Source: Mediterraneibacter glycyrrhizinilyticus (lineage in GTDB: Bacteria; Bacillota; Clostridia; Lachnospirales; Lachnospiraceae). Taken from it: a stretch of DNA of 42,833 bases. The stretch lies in NCBI RefSeq assembly GCF_016902345.1, contig NZ_JACJLR010000029.1, positions 1 through 42,833 of the forward strand, given 5' to 3'. Both the position numbers and the translations under genes were made by a program. The notes beneath the pieces are model-generated. The model made no database searches and was not told where the DNA came from. It saw only the letters and a program-made list of their open reading frames with translations. Positions 7,465-15,054 of the stretch are shown piece by piece (position 1 is the first letter of the stretch; each line of letters starts with the position of its first letter).

Positions 7465-8013
7465 ATGGCTCAGCAGCGCAGAGCCGAAGAGCGCAGGAAA
7501 AAAGAACTCCGCAGAAAGATCAGCAAAGCGATCGTGATTATCGTCCCTGCTCTCGCCGTGATCATCCTTATCGCTGCGATCATCATCTCGGAGATGTCAT
7601 CCTCCTCCGGAGACAGCAGTTCAGGCAGCGGCACTGCAGCGGAGAGCACCTCAGGTACAGATTCTTCCGGATCAGACTCTTCATCTGATGATACTTCCGA
7701 TGCTTCCGGATCAGACACGTCATCTTACTCAACAGACACCTCCCTTACCGTGGAAGACGGCGATACAGTCAATATCGACTATGTCGGAACCATCGACGGC
7801 GTGGAGTTTGACGGCGGTAGTACCGGCGGCGCAGGAACAGATCTGGTCATCGGCTCCGGAAATTATATCGACGACTTTGAAGACCAGCTGATCGGCTCCC
7901 ATCCGGGTGATACCGTGGAAGTCAATGTCACGTTCCCGGACGACTACGGCAATGAAGAACTGAACGGAAAAGATGCTGTATTTACCGTCACCATCAACGG
8001 GATCTACGAATGA
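7465..8013 (+). CDS. membrane-anchored FKBP-type peptidyl-prolyl isomerase
   Basis: A 182-residue protein. A basic cytoplasmic head (RRAEERRKKELRRK) is followed by one membrane segment, AIVIIVPALAVIILIAAIII (about 22-41), a Ser/Gly/Asp-rich linker of ~50 residues, and a C-terminal FKBP/trigger-factor-like domain: DGDTVNIDYVGTIDGVEFDG, then FEDQLIGSHPGDTVEVNVTFP, ending in a beta strand. It probably helps fold secreted proteins at the outer membrane surface. The start is uncertain. The ATG at 7465 has no ribosome site, while an ATG at 7443 does (TGAGGT, about 10 nt upstream) but reads in another register. The two join only if the A6 run at 7460-7465 loses one A. An in-frame TGA at 7444 blocks any longer start in the 7465 frame. 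Confidence 0.85.
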   Translation: MAQQRRAEERRKKELRRKISKAIVIIVPALAVIILIAAIIISEMSSSSGDSSSGSGTAAESTSGTDSSGSDSSSDDTSDASGSDTSSYSTDTSLTVEDGDTVNIDYVGTIDGVEFDGGSTGGAGTDLVIGSGNYIDDFEDQLIGSHPGDTVEVNVTFPDDYGNEELNGKDAVFTVTINGIYE

Positions 8014-8074
8014 TCCCAGCCGTAGAAGAACAAACGCGGCGAAGTGCGCAGAGTACAGCATGACAGGGAAGAAA

Positions 8075-8133
8075 GAAAAGAGCGCTCCGGCGGGAACATC
8101 CTGTTCTCTGCCAAAGTGCTCTTTTCTTTTTTG
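8075..8133 (+). terminator. terminator between FKBP and alkD genes
   Basis: A stem GAAAAGAGCGCT / AGTGCTCTTTTC with a ~28-nt loop is followed on the plus strand by TTTTTTG. It ends the FKBP transcript. On the minus strand the same stem is followed by TTTCTTTC, so it may serve the convergent alkD transcript as well. Confidence 0.7.
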
Positions 8134-8164
8134 TATCTGCTGTCGCATATTACATTTCTGTGTT

Positions 8165-8890
8165 TTATCCCCGCGGCTGCCTTCTCTTCAACCGGTTCAG
8201 CTCTTCCTTCTCCTCCCGGCTGACCCGGTAAGATTCCCGGATCTTCTGGATCGCTTTATTGTGGGTAAAATCATCCATCGCGTTGTTCTCAAAAAACTGC
8301 CGTGTCTTATCCGGGAACTTCACATAACAGACCTGTACCGTCCAGGCAACACCCATCTTTGCATAATACCCGTCATTCCGGATCTGCCCGCAGCAGCGCA
8401 GTATCTCATCGATATGCGCCTCATCCACGAAGTGGGACATCATCGCCACGATCATAAAACGCAGTTCAAATTCCTTTTTACTGTCCTGGAATCTCAGGAG
8501 ATAGTCAAACCAGTATTCTGGCTCCTTCTCCATAAATTTGTATCCCGTCACACAGCTGTCGCAGACAGCCCAGTTTGCGATCTTTGGAACGAATTCGTCC
8601 AGATATCTTCTCCGCTCTTCCCGGTCCATCTTCGCATATCCGAGGACCATTCCCTGGAGCATGATCTCTTCATGGAAGGCATTCTCAAGGGTCATCTCCC
8701 GGCATTCGTCCAGATATTCCCTGAATTCCTTTTTTGTGATCTCCTTCGCCAGCTTCCTTAAAGCGGGAAGACGGATGCCGATCACGTTTTCCGTGCCCGG
8801 CAGGAGTTTCTGGTTAAACTCTTTATAGTCCGTCTCCGCAAGAGCAGAAAGCCTTTTTCTTATCTCTTCTGTCATCCTAACCGATTCCAT
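8165..8890 (-). CDS. AlkD-like DNA alkylation repair protein
   Basis: A 241-residue all-helical HEAT-like repeat protein of the AlkC/AlkD DNA glycosylase superfamily, which removes N3- and N7-alkylated purines. Diagnostic stretches are GIRLPALRKLAKEI (about 38-51), ENAFHEEIMLQGMVLGYAK (about 69-87), FVPKIANWAVCDSCV (about 101-115) and the MIVAMMSHFVDEAHIDEIL helix. Length suits the family. The start at 8890 has GGAG 12 nt upstream; an ATG five codons later (8875) is an alternative. It begins 20 nt after the nfnB stop, so it is probably carried on the nfnAB transcript, although no functional link is evident. Confidence 0.85.
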   Translation of the reverse strand: MESVRMTEEIRKRLSALAETDYKEFNQKLLPGTENVIGIRLPALRKLAKEITKKEFREYLDECREMTLENAFHEEIMLQGMVLGYAKMDREERRRYLDEFVPKIANWAVCDSCVTGYKFMEKEPEYWFDYLLRFQDSKKEFELRFMIVAMMSHFVDEAHIDEILRCCGQIRNDGYYAKMGVAWTVQVCYVKFPDKTRQFFENNAMDDFTHNKAIQKIRESYRVSREEKEELNRLKRRQPRG

Positions 8891-8909
8891 TGGATCTCTG
8901 CGCTCCGCC

Positions 8910-10298
8910 TTATTTTCCGGAAAGATACTCGTCGATTCCCTTTGCTCCGGCTTTTCCTGCGCCCATCGCCAGGATAACTGTCGCAGCGCCCGTCACAGCG
9001 TCCCCGCCGGCAAACACACCTTCCTTGGAAGTTTCTCCGTTGTCCTCATCGGCAACGATACATTTTCTCCGGTTCGTCTCCAGTCCCTTCGTCGTAGAAG
9101 AAATCAGCGGGTTGGGAGAGGTTCCCAGCGCCATGATCACTGTGTCAACCTCGATATCGTACTCGGATCCGGGGATCTCTACCGGACGTCTTCTTCCGGA
9201 TGCATCCGGCTCGCCCAGTTCCATCTTGATGACAGTTACGCTCTTGATATTTCCGTTCTCGTCCACGTTGATCTTCTTCGGGTTCGTCAGCAGGTCAAAG
9301 ATCACGCCCTCTTCCTTCGCGTGGTGTACCTCTTCCACCCTCGCCGGAAGTTCCGCTTCACTTCTTCTGTAGACGATATGTACGTCCGCTCCCAGTCGGA
9401 GCGCGGTCCTCGCCGCATCCATGGCAACGTTTCCACCGCCCACAACAGCGACTTTCTTTCCTGCGATGATCGGCGTATCATACGCATCGTCAAAGGCTTT
9501 CATCAGGTTGCTTCTGGTCAGGTACTCGTTCGCAGAGAACACGCCGTTGGCGTTCTCTCCCGGGATGCCCATGAACATCGGGAGCCCGGCTCCGGAACCG
9601 ATGAACACTGCCTCAAATCCCTCTTCTTCCATAAGCTGGTCGATGGTAGTCGATTTTCCGATGACCACGTTTGTCTCAAATTTTACGCCCAGCTCTTTTA
9701 CTTTCTCGATCTCTTTCGCAACGACCTTCTCCTTCGGGAGACGGAATTCCGGGATGCCGTAGACCAGCACGCCGCCCAGCTCGTGGAGCGCCTCGAACAC
9801 CGTCACGTCATATCCTTTCTTCGCCAGGTCTCCCGCACAGGTAAGTCCGGAGGGACCGGAACCGATGACAGCGACTTTGTGCCCGTTCATCTTCTCTGCT
9901 CCCACCGGCTTGATGTCATTCTCAAGAGCATAATCTGCAACGAACCGCTCCAGCTTTCCGATGGATACCGGCTCGCCCTTGATGCCTCGGATACATTTTC
10001 CCTCGCACTGTGACTCCTGCGGGCAGACACGTCCACAGATCGCCGGAAGGGCGCTGGACTTTCCGATCACTTTGTATGCTTCCTCGATATTTCCTTCTTT
10101 CACTTCATGGATGAACGCCGGAATATCGATCGATACCGGACATCCGTCGATGCATTTCGCGTTCTTGCAGTTCAGACATCTTCCAGCCTCTTCCACTGCT
10201 TCTTCCATGTTATATCCAAGACAAACCTCCTCAAAGTTTGTCGCACGTACTTTCGGGTCCTGTTCCCTGACAGGAACTTTCTTTAACACATCTGCCAT
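8910..10298 (-). CDS. nfnB: NfnB: NADPH-binding subunit of ferredoxin:NADP+ transhydrogenase (GltA-like)
   Basis: A 462-residue member of the small-subunit glutamate synthase family. It has two N-terminal [4Fe-4S] Cys sets, CLNCKNAKCIDGCP (about 40-53) and CGRVCPQESQCEGKC (about 89-103), then FAD-binding VIGSGPSGLTCAGD (about 145), NADP-binding VVGGGNVAMDAAR (about 285), and the C-terminal FAGGDAVTGAATVILAMG. Often annotated as homotetrameric NADPH glutamate synthase GltA. Next to the NfnA-type subunit, and with no large glutamate synthase subunit, the bifurcating transhydrogenase NfnAB is the better call. Its start overlaps the nfnA stop by one base (TAATG), a sign of coupled translation. 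Confidence 0.9.
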   Translation of the reverse strand: MADVLKKVPVREQDPKVRATNFEEVCLGYNMEEAVEEAGRCLNCKNAKCIDGCPVSIDIPAFIHEVKEGNIEEAYKVIGKSSALPAICGRVCPQESQCEGKCIRGIKGEPVSIGKLERFVADYALENDIKPVGAEKMNGHKVAVIGSGPSGLTCAGDLAKKGYDVTVFEALHELGGVLVYGIPEFRLPKEKVVAKEIEKVKELGVKFETNVVIGKSTTIDQLMEEEGFEAVFIGSGAGLPMFMGIPGENANGVFSANEYLTRSNLMKAFDDAYDTPIIAGKKVAVVGGGNVAMDAARTALRLGADVHIVYRRSEAELPARVEEVHHAKEEGVIFDLLTNPKKINVDENGNIKSVTVIKMELGEPDASGRRRPVEIPGSEYDIEVDTVIMALGTSPNPLISSTTKGLETNRRKCIVADEDNGETSKEGVFAGGDAVTGAATVILAMGAGKAGAKGIDEYLSGK

Positions 10299-11185
10299 TA
10301 TTCGTCACCTCCGCACTGTCCACATCCGCCGTGATGGGTGTCGCCTTCCTGCAGCTTCAGGAGCGCACGTCCTTCTTCGGTCTTATACATCTGGCTTCTC
10401 TTCATCGCCTGATCAAAATCCACAAGGTGTCCGTCAAACTCCGGTCCGTCCACACATGCAAACTTGATCTCATCGCCAACCTGCAGACGGCAGGCGCCGC
10501 ACATTCCCGTACCGTCCACCATGATCGGGTTCATGCTGACGATCGTCGGGATCTCCAGCTTCTTGGTCAGAAGACAGACGAATTTCATCATGATCATCGG
10601 TCCGATCGCGATACAGACATCGTATTTCTTTCCTTCATTGACCAGCTCTTCCACCATTGTGGTGACCATACCCGCATGACCATATGTACCGTCGTCCGTA
10701 CACGGATAATAGTTCCCGGCAACAGCTTTCATCTCATCCTCAAGGATCAGCATGTCCTTCGTCTTGGCGCCGACAATAACGTCCGCGTCAATGCCGCGCT
10801 CTTTGAGCCATTTCACCTGGGGATAAACCGGAGCCGCGCCCACTCCTCCGGCAACAAACAGCATCTTTTTGTTCTTTAAAGTCTCGATATCTTCATGGAC
10901 AAATTCCGACGGACATCCCAGCGGTCCTGTAAAATCCCGGAAGTAATCGCCCTCTTTCAGGCTTCCCATCTTTGTTGTGGAAGCTCCCACTTCCTGTACC
11001 ACGATGGTGATTGTTCCGGCTTCTCTGTCGTAATCACAGATCGTCAGCGGGATACGTTCACCCTTTTCATCCATCTTAACAATCACAAACTGGCCCGGCT
11101 CGCAGTGCTGTGCAACACGCGGCGCATGTACGTCCATCAGAAAGATCTTATCGGCCAGTTTTTCCGCTTTCATTATCTGATACAT
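10298..11185 (-). CDS. nfnA: NfnA: NADH-binding flavoprotein subunit (sulfide/dihydroorotate dehydrogenase-like)
   Basis: A 295-residue ferredoxin-NADP reductase-type protein. It has an FAD motif RIPLTICDYD (about 58-67), the NAD-binding region FVAGGVGAAPVYPQVKWLK (about 107-125), and a C-terminal [2Fe-2S] site with Cys in GTGMCGACRLQVG and FACVDGPEFDGH. With NfnB it couples exergonic NADH formation or use to ferredoxin and NADP+ in the cytosol of fermenting anaerobes. A small extra tail, HHGGCGQCGGDE, adds a CxxC at the very end. The start at 11185 is chosen over an ATG 2 codons upstream because AAGGAGG sits 6 nt before it. Confidence 0.9.
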   Translation of the reverse strand: MYQIMKAEKLADKIFLMDVHAPRVAQHCEPGQFVIVKMDEKGERIPLTICDYDREAGTITIVVQEVGASTTKMGSLKEGDYFRDFTGPLGCPSEFVHEDIETLKNKKMLFVAGGVGAAPVYPQVKWLKERGIDADVIVGAKTKDMLILEDEMKAVAGNYYPCTDDGTYGHAGMVTTMVEELVNEGKKYDVCIAIGPMIMMKFVCLLTKKLEIPTIVSMNPIMVDGTGMCGACRLQVGDEIKFACVDGPEFDGHLVDFDQAMKRSQMYKTEEGRALLKLQEGDTHHGGCGQCGGDE

Positions 11186-11217
11186 GGTCATCCTCCTTAA
11201 AAATTCACTCTTTCAAT

Positions 11218-11279
11218 ATAATACGCCATAAATCGCATGATAGCAAGTAATTATACCATGCTTCTGGTTTATACTGCAA
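11218..11279 (-). promoter_or_regulatory. tandem promoters of nfnAB
   Basis: Two sigma-A-like promoters read toward nfnA. The distal one has TTGCAG (11274-11279) and TATAAT (11250-11255) with an 18-nt spacer. The proximal one has TTGCTA (11241-11246) and TATTAT (11218-11223) with a 17-nt spacer. Both are seen by eye only. Confidence 0.6.
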
Positions 11280-11339
11280 TAATAATTCCGTTCCTTTCCG
11301 AATTGACCTGAATCAGCAAACACTGCCGCAGGCCGGAAT

Positions 11340-11377
11340 ATAAAAAGACCGAAACAGTTTTCTTCACTGTTTCGGTC
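11340..11377 (-). terminator. terminator of the iron alcohol dehydrogenase gene
   Basis: A perfect 12-bp stem, GACCGAAACAGT / ACTGTTTCGGTC, with a 7-nt loop is followed on the minus strand by TTTTTAT. It lies about 35 nt past the alcohol dehydrogenase stop. Confidence 0.88.
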
Positions 11378-11411
11378 TGACTGAGCTTAGTCGAGATAAG
11401 TTCTGCCCTCT

Positions 11412-12593
11412 TTAGAAATCAACCTCTGTTCCATAGTATGTGCATGTGAGGAGTTTTTCCATCGCAGCCGGATCGATCGGACGCGGATTGGATCCTGTGC
11501 ATGCGTCGCCTACAGCAAGTTCAGCGATATGAGCAACCTTCTCTTTAAACTCGTCCTCATTGATGCCGAACTCTTTCAGCGTCTTCGGGATGTTGAGCTT
11601 AATATTGAACTCGTCGATCTTCGCTCTCAGGCTGTTGATCAGGGCTTTCTCTGATGTCCCCGGAAGTCCCATCCTGCGGGCGATCTCTGCGTAACGGCTT
11701 GCCGCTACTGGATCTTTTGCATTATATGCGATTACATAAGGAAGATAGATCGCATTCGCGCAGCCGTGCGGAATGTGTCCGGTGGAGAATGCAGCTCCTG
11801 TCTTGTGAGCCATGGAGTGTACGATACCGAGCAGTGCGTTGGAGAATGCCATTCCTGCAAGGCACTGTGCATAATGCATCTGCTCTCTCGCTTCCATGTT
11901 GCAGTTGTAGGATGCCGGCAGATAATCCAGAACCATCTCGATGGCCTGGAGTGCCAGCGGATCTGTGAACGGTCCGTGCAGAGTAGATACATACGCCTCT
12001 ATCGCATGTGTCAGCGCGTCCATTCCTGTATATGCAACCTGTTTTACCGGAAGTCCGGATACAAGATCCGGGTCAACGATCGCAACATCCGGTGTGATGT
12101 TAAAGTCAGCCAGCGGATATTTCACGCCTGTCTGATAATTTGTGATAACTGAGAATGCGGTAACCTCTGTTGCGGTTCCGGATGTGGACGGGATCGCAGC
12201 AAATTTTGCTTTCTGTCTCAGCTCCGGGAAATTGAACGGTGTGCAGAGATCCTCAAAAGATGTCTCCGGATACTCATAGAATGCCCACATGGCTTTCGCA
12301 GCGTCGATGGGAGAACCTCCTCCCATGGATACGATCCAGTCCGGCTCAAACGCGCGCATTGCTTCCGCACCCCTCATAACTGTCTCAACGGACGGATCCG
12401 GCTCAACGCCTTCAAATACCTGGACTTCCATCCCTGCTTCTTTCAGATAGTTTACAGCTCTGTCAAGAAAGCCCTGGCGTTTCATGGAGCCGCCGCCCAC
12501 TACGAGCATTGCTTTTCTGCCTTTCAGGTTTTTCAGTTCTTCCAGACATCCTTTTCCATGATAAATGTCCCTTGGTAAACAAAATCTGCTCAT
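11412..12593 (-). CDS. iron-containing alcohol dehydrogenase
   Basis: A 393-residue group III (Fe-dependent) alcohol dehydrogenase. It shows the NAD(P)-binding VVGGGSMKR and SMGGGSPIDAAKAMWAFYE (about 90-108) and the metal-binding region DALTHAIEAYVST with later HSMAHKTGAAF and HIPHGCANAI, which supply Asp and His ligands to Fe2+. Such enzymes reduce aldehydes (butanal, propanal, 3-hydroxypropanal or similar) to alcohols during fermentation; the substrate is not decided by sequence. The start at 12593 is preferred because AAAGGAG lies 9 nt upstream, whereas the ATG at 12602 directly abuts it. It is a single-gene unit with its own terminator. Confidence 0.93.
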   Translation of the reverse strand: MSRFCLPRDIYHGKGCLEELKNLKGRKAMLVVGGGSMKRQGFLDRAVNYLKEAGMEVQVFEGVEPDPSVETVMRGAEAMRAFEPDWIVSMGGGSPIDAAKAMWAFYEYPETSFEDLCTPFNFPELRQKAKFAAIPSTSGTATEVTAFSVITNYQTGVKYPLADFNITPDVAIVDPDLVSGLPVKQVAYTGMDALTHAIEAYVSTLHGPFTDPLALQAIEMVLDYLPASYNCNMEAREQMHYAQCLAGMAFSNALLGIVHSMAHKTGAAFSTGHIPHGCANAIYLPYVIAYNAKDPVAASRYAEIARRMGLPGTSEKALINSLRAKIDEFNIKLNIPKTLKEFGINEDEFKEKVAHIAELAVGDACTGSNPRPIDPAAMEKLLTCTYYGTEVDF

Positions 12594-12662
12594 TTCCAGC
12601 ATCTCCTTTATGTATATTTTGTTATTTTTTTAACACACATATTATACCGCTCTTAACAAAAG

Positions 12663-12720
12663 AATGCAACCGGATTTTTGTAAAAAATCAATAAAATTTC
12701 TCACAAAATCCGGCTGCATT
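12663..12720 (-). terminator. terminator of the zinc-ribbon/TPR gene
   Basis: An 18-bp imperfect stem (arms AATGCAACCGGATTTTTGT and ACAAAATCCGGCTGCATT) encloses an AT-rich ~21-nt loop and is followed on the minus strand by CTTTTGTT. It lies about 57 nt past the stop at 12777 and would end the long tepA-ftsK-fhs-folD-TPR run. The alcohol dehydrogenase promoter should lie in the same region. Confidence 0.7.
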
Positions 12721-12776
12721 TCAAACATTTTACTATGCTGCACTGTCACTTTCAATCAGTGAAGCGTCATTCTTTC

Positions 12777-14192
12777 TTATTCTGAACGGGTAATATAATT
12801 TCTTGTTGTCACATCCGTCGCCTTGCCGTTATTGTCATTGACCAGGATCGCGCTGAAGATCGTCTGTGTATTCTGGGGCATATCGATGGGACCGGTATAT
12901 TTTTCCGAGTCACTGGTCGGCGTAGATCCATCCATCGTATAATAGGCCGTATAACCTTCCGGCACTGTGATGGTGATCTTGGTCGGCTCGGTATACTGCC
13001 CCGTTGCAGGTGTGACCGCAGGGGCATCCACGATCGGGAACTCGATCGTATATATCCCGGAAGCCACTACGCTCGGAATCCCGTTTGCATTCACCGCGAT
13101 CGCACGTATTTCTGTCTCGCCCTCATCCTGAAGGAGAATCGGTTCCGTATATTCTGTACTGGACTCTGTGGGATCTGTACCATCTGTGGTATAGTAGATC
13201 GTTCCTCCGGTCTCGGAAGAGATCGCCACTTCCTGAACTTCACTGTAGGTACCTTCTTCCAGACTGAACTGAGGCGCCTCCGACACATAGTCTGACACTG
13301 CGTTCAATACAGTCTCATCCTCACAGTCCTGAAGCAGTGAAGAAATTTTATTCTGCTGTTCCGTATCCACATAAAATGCGATCGCTGCCTGATACAGCTC
13401 GGCATTGGACGGCTGGGTCTCAAGCGCAGTCAGGAAAACAGACTCTGCTCCTTCCAGATCATCCTGATCCATATATACCTGGGCAAGACCGGTATATGCT
13501 CCGCTCCGGGATCTGTCCTTTGTGATCGCCCTGTTAAACAAACTCTGGGCCTCTTCGTAATCGTCAGTCTGGAGTGCATCATAGCCTCTGTTTACGACTC
13601 CTGTATAGGAGTTCTGATAGATCACATAAATCCCCACTCCGATCAGAACGAGCAGGAAAAACAGAAAAAGAAGTACATTTCTTCTCTTTTTCTTTGCCGC
13701 TTCCCTGCGTTTCATCTGCTGCTGACGCCTGCGCTCCTCTGAGGTTCTGCGTCTTTCATCCGGATCCTGGGAGATCCGTCCGGTTGTCCCGCGTTTTACT
13801 GCGCCGACATTTCCGGTGCTGCTCCGATTTATTACGCCTGTGCCGCCTGCAGCACTGCGTCTCATGCTTCCCGTGTTCCTCCCCGGTGCATTCTGACGTC
13901 CAGGATCTCCTGAACGCCGCATCCTGGCCCGGCGTTCCTCACGAATCCGGTCCATCTCACCCTGGCTGAGCACCCTTGTGGAATTTACGTTTCCTGTAAT
14001 ATTCTCTCTGCGCGCCCTTCTGATGTCTCCGGTCTGGATCTGCCGTGTCGCCCCCTCGACCGACCCTCTTACTTCCCGCGTCAGGACATCGTCCAGAGGA
14101 TTATAATCCGGAACGATCTGGACTTCCGCACCGCATTCGGGACAAATCATCTGATCATCCGGGATATTTGCTCCGCAATGTGTACATCTCAT
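12777..14192 (-). CDS. zinc-ribbon, TPR and chitobiase-C (HEX) domain membrane protein
   Basis: A 471-residue protein with an unusual order of parts. Residues 1-23 form a zinc ribbon (CTHCG and CPECG). Residues ~35-170 are a disordered, Arg-rich linker (RIREERRARMRRSG). One membrane segment (VLLFLFFLLVLIGVGIYVIY, about 173-192) follows. Then come about two TPR units (GYDALQTDDYEEAQSLFNRA, GLAQVYMDQDDLEGAESVF) and two repeats of the chitobiase/hexosaminidase C-terminal type, marked by TDGTDPT and MDGSTPT. The N-terminus should be cytosolic and the TPR/HEX part outside. It lacks any catalytic domain, so a scaffold, sensor or envelope-binding role is inference. It starts 11 nt after folD. Confidence 0.75.
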   Translation of the reverse strand: MRCTHCGANIPDDQMICPECGAEVQIVPDYNPLDDVLTREVRGSVEGATRQIQTGDIRRARRENITGNVNSTRVLSQGEMDRIREERRARMRRSGDPGRQNAPGRNTGSMRRSAAGGTGVINRSSTGNVGAVKRGTTGRISQDPDERRRTSEERRRQQQMKRREAAKKKRRNVLLFLFFLLVLIGVGIYVIYQNSYTGVVNRGYDALQTDDYEEAQSLFNRAITKDRSRSGAYTGLAQVYMDQDDLEGAESVFLTALETQPSNAELYQAAIAFYVDTEQQNKISSLLQDCEDETVLNAVSDYVSEAPQFSLEEGTYSEVQEVAISSETGGTIYYTTDGTDPTESSTEYTEPILLQDEGETEIRAIAVNANGIPSVVASGIYTIEFPIVDAPAVTPATGQYTEPTKITITVPEGYTAYYTMDGSTPTSDSEKYTGPIDMPQNTQTIFSAILVNDNNGKATDVTTRNYITRSE

Positions 14193-14203
14193 AGTGCTTC
14201 CTC

Positions 14204-15043
14204 CTAACAGCGTACGGTCTCAACACAGTTATCCATCAGCATGGCGATCGTCATGGGACCGACGCCTCCCGGCACCGGCGTGATCGCAGAAACTTTCGGT
14301 TCCACACTCTCAAAGTCCACATCTCCGCACAGACGGTTCTGGTCATCCCTGTTCATTCCCACATCGATCACCACCGCGCCTTCTTTCACATACTCCGCGG
14401 TTACAAACCGTGCCTTCCCGATCGCAGCGATCAGGATGTCCGCCTGAGATGTGACTGCCGCCAGATCCTTTGTCCTGGAGTGAGTCACTGTAACTGTCCC
14501 GTTCTCCCGGAGGATGAGTGCTGCCATAGGTTTCCCGACAATGTTACTCCTTCCGACGATCACACAGTTCTTTCCCTCGATGCCGATACCGGAACGCTTC
14601 AAAAGCTGTATGATCCCTGCCGGGGTACAGGACAGGAATCCCTTCTCCCCGATCCAGAGTCTTCCCACACTGACCGGATGGAATCCGTCCACATCCTTGT
14701 CCGGTGAGATCGTCCGGATAATCTTATCTTCATCGATCTGCCCCGGAAGCGGAAGCTGAACAAGAATTCCGTTGACTGTCTCGTCCTGGTTCAATTCTTT
14801 GATCAGATTGACCAGTTCTTCCTCCGTTGTCTCTTCCGGGAGCTCATATGCTCTGGACTCGATCCCGACATATGCACACGCCTTTTTCTTATTCCTGACA
14901 TAAACCGTGGAAGCCGGATCACTGCCCACCTGCACTACTGCCAGACAGATTTCTTTCCCCTGTTCTTTCAGCTTCTGTACTTCAACCTTTAATTCATCTT
15001 TGATCTCCTGAGAGATCCGTTTTCCGTCAATTAACTGCGCCAT
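14204..15043 (-). CDS. folD: methylenetetrahydrofolate dehydrogenase / methenyltetrahydrofolate cyclohydrolase FolD
   Basis: A 279-residue bifunctional enzyme that interconverts 5,10-methylene-, methenyl- and 10-formyl-THF, usually using NADP(H). Visible motifs are YVRNKKKACAYVGIES (catalytic Lys region, about 48-63), VNGILVQLPLPGQID (about 92-106), DKDVDGFHPVSVG, the cofactor fold CVIVGRSNIVGKP (about 160-172), and C-terminal PVPGGVGPMTIAML. Full length. It begins 11 nt after fhs, so the two consecutive folate enzymes share an operon. Confidence 0.97.
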   Translation of the reverse strand: MAQLIDGKRISQEIKDELKVEVQKLKEQGKEICLAVVQVGSDPASTVYVRNKKKACAYVGIESRAYELPEETTEEELVNLIKELNQDETVNGILVQLPLPGQIDEDKIIRTISPDKDVDGFHPVSVGRLWIGEKGFLSCTPAGIIQLLKRSGIGIEGKNCVIVGRSNIVGKPMAALILRENGTVTVTHSRTKDLAAVTSQADILIAAIGKARFVTAEYVKEGAVVIDVGMNRDDQNRLCGDVDFESVEPKVSAITPVPGGVGPMTIAMLMDNCVETVRC

Positions 15044-15054
15044 TGATTTCTCCT

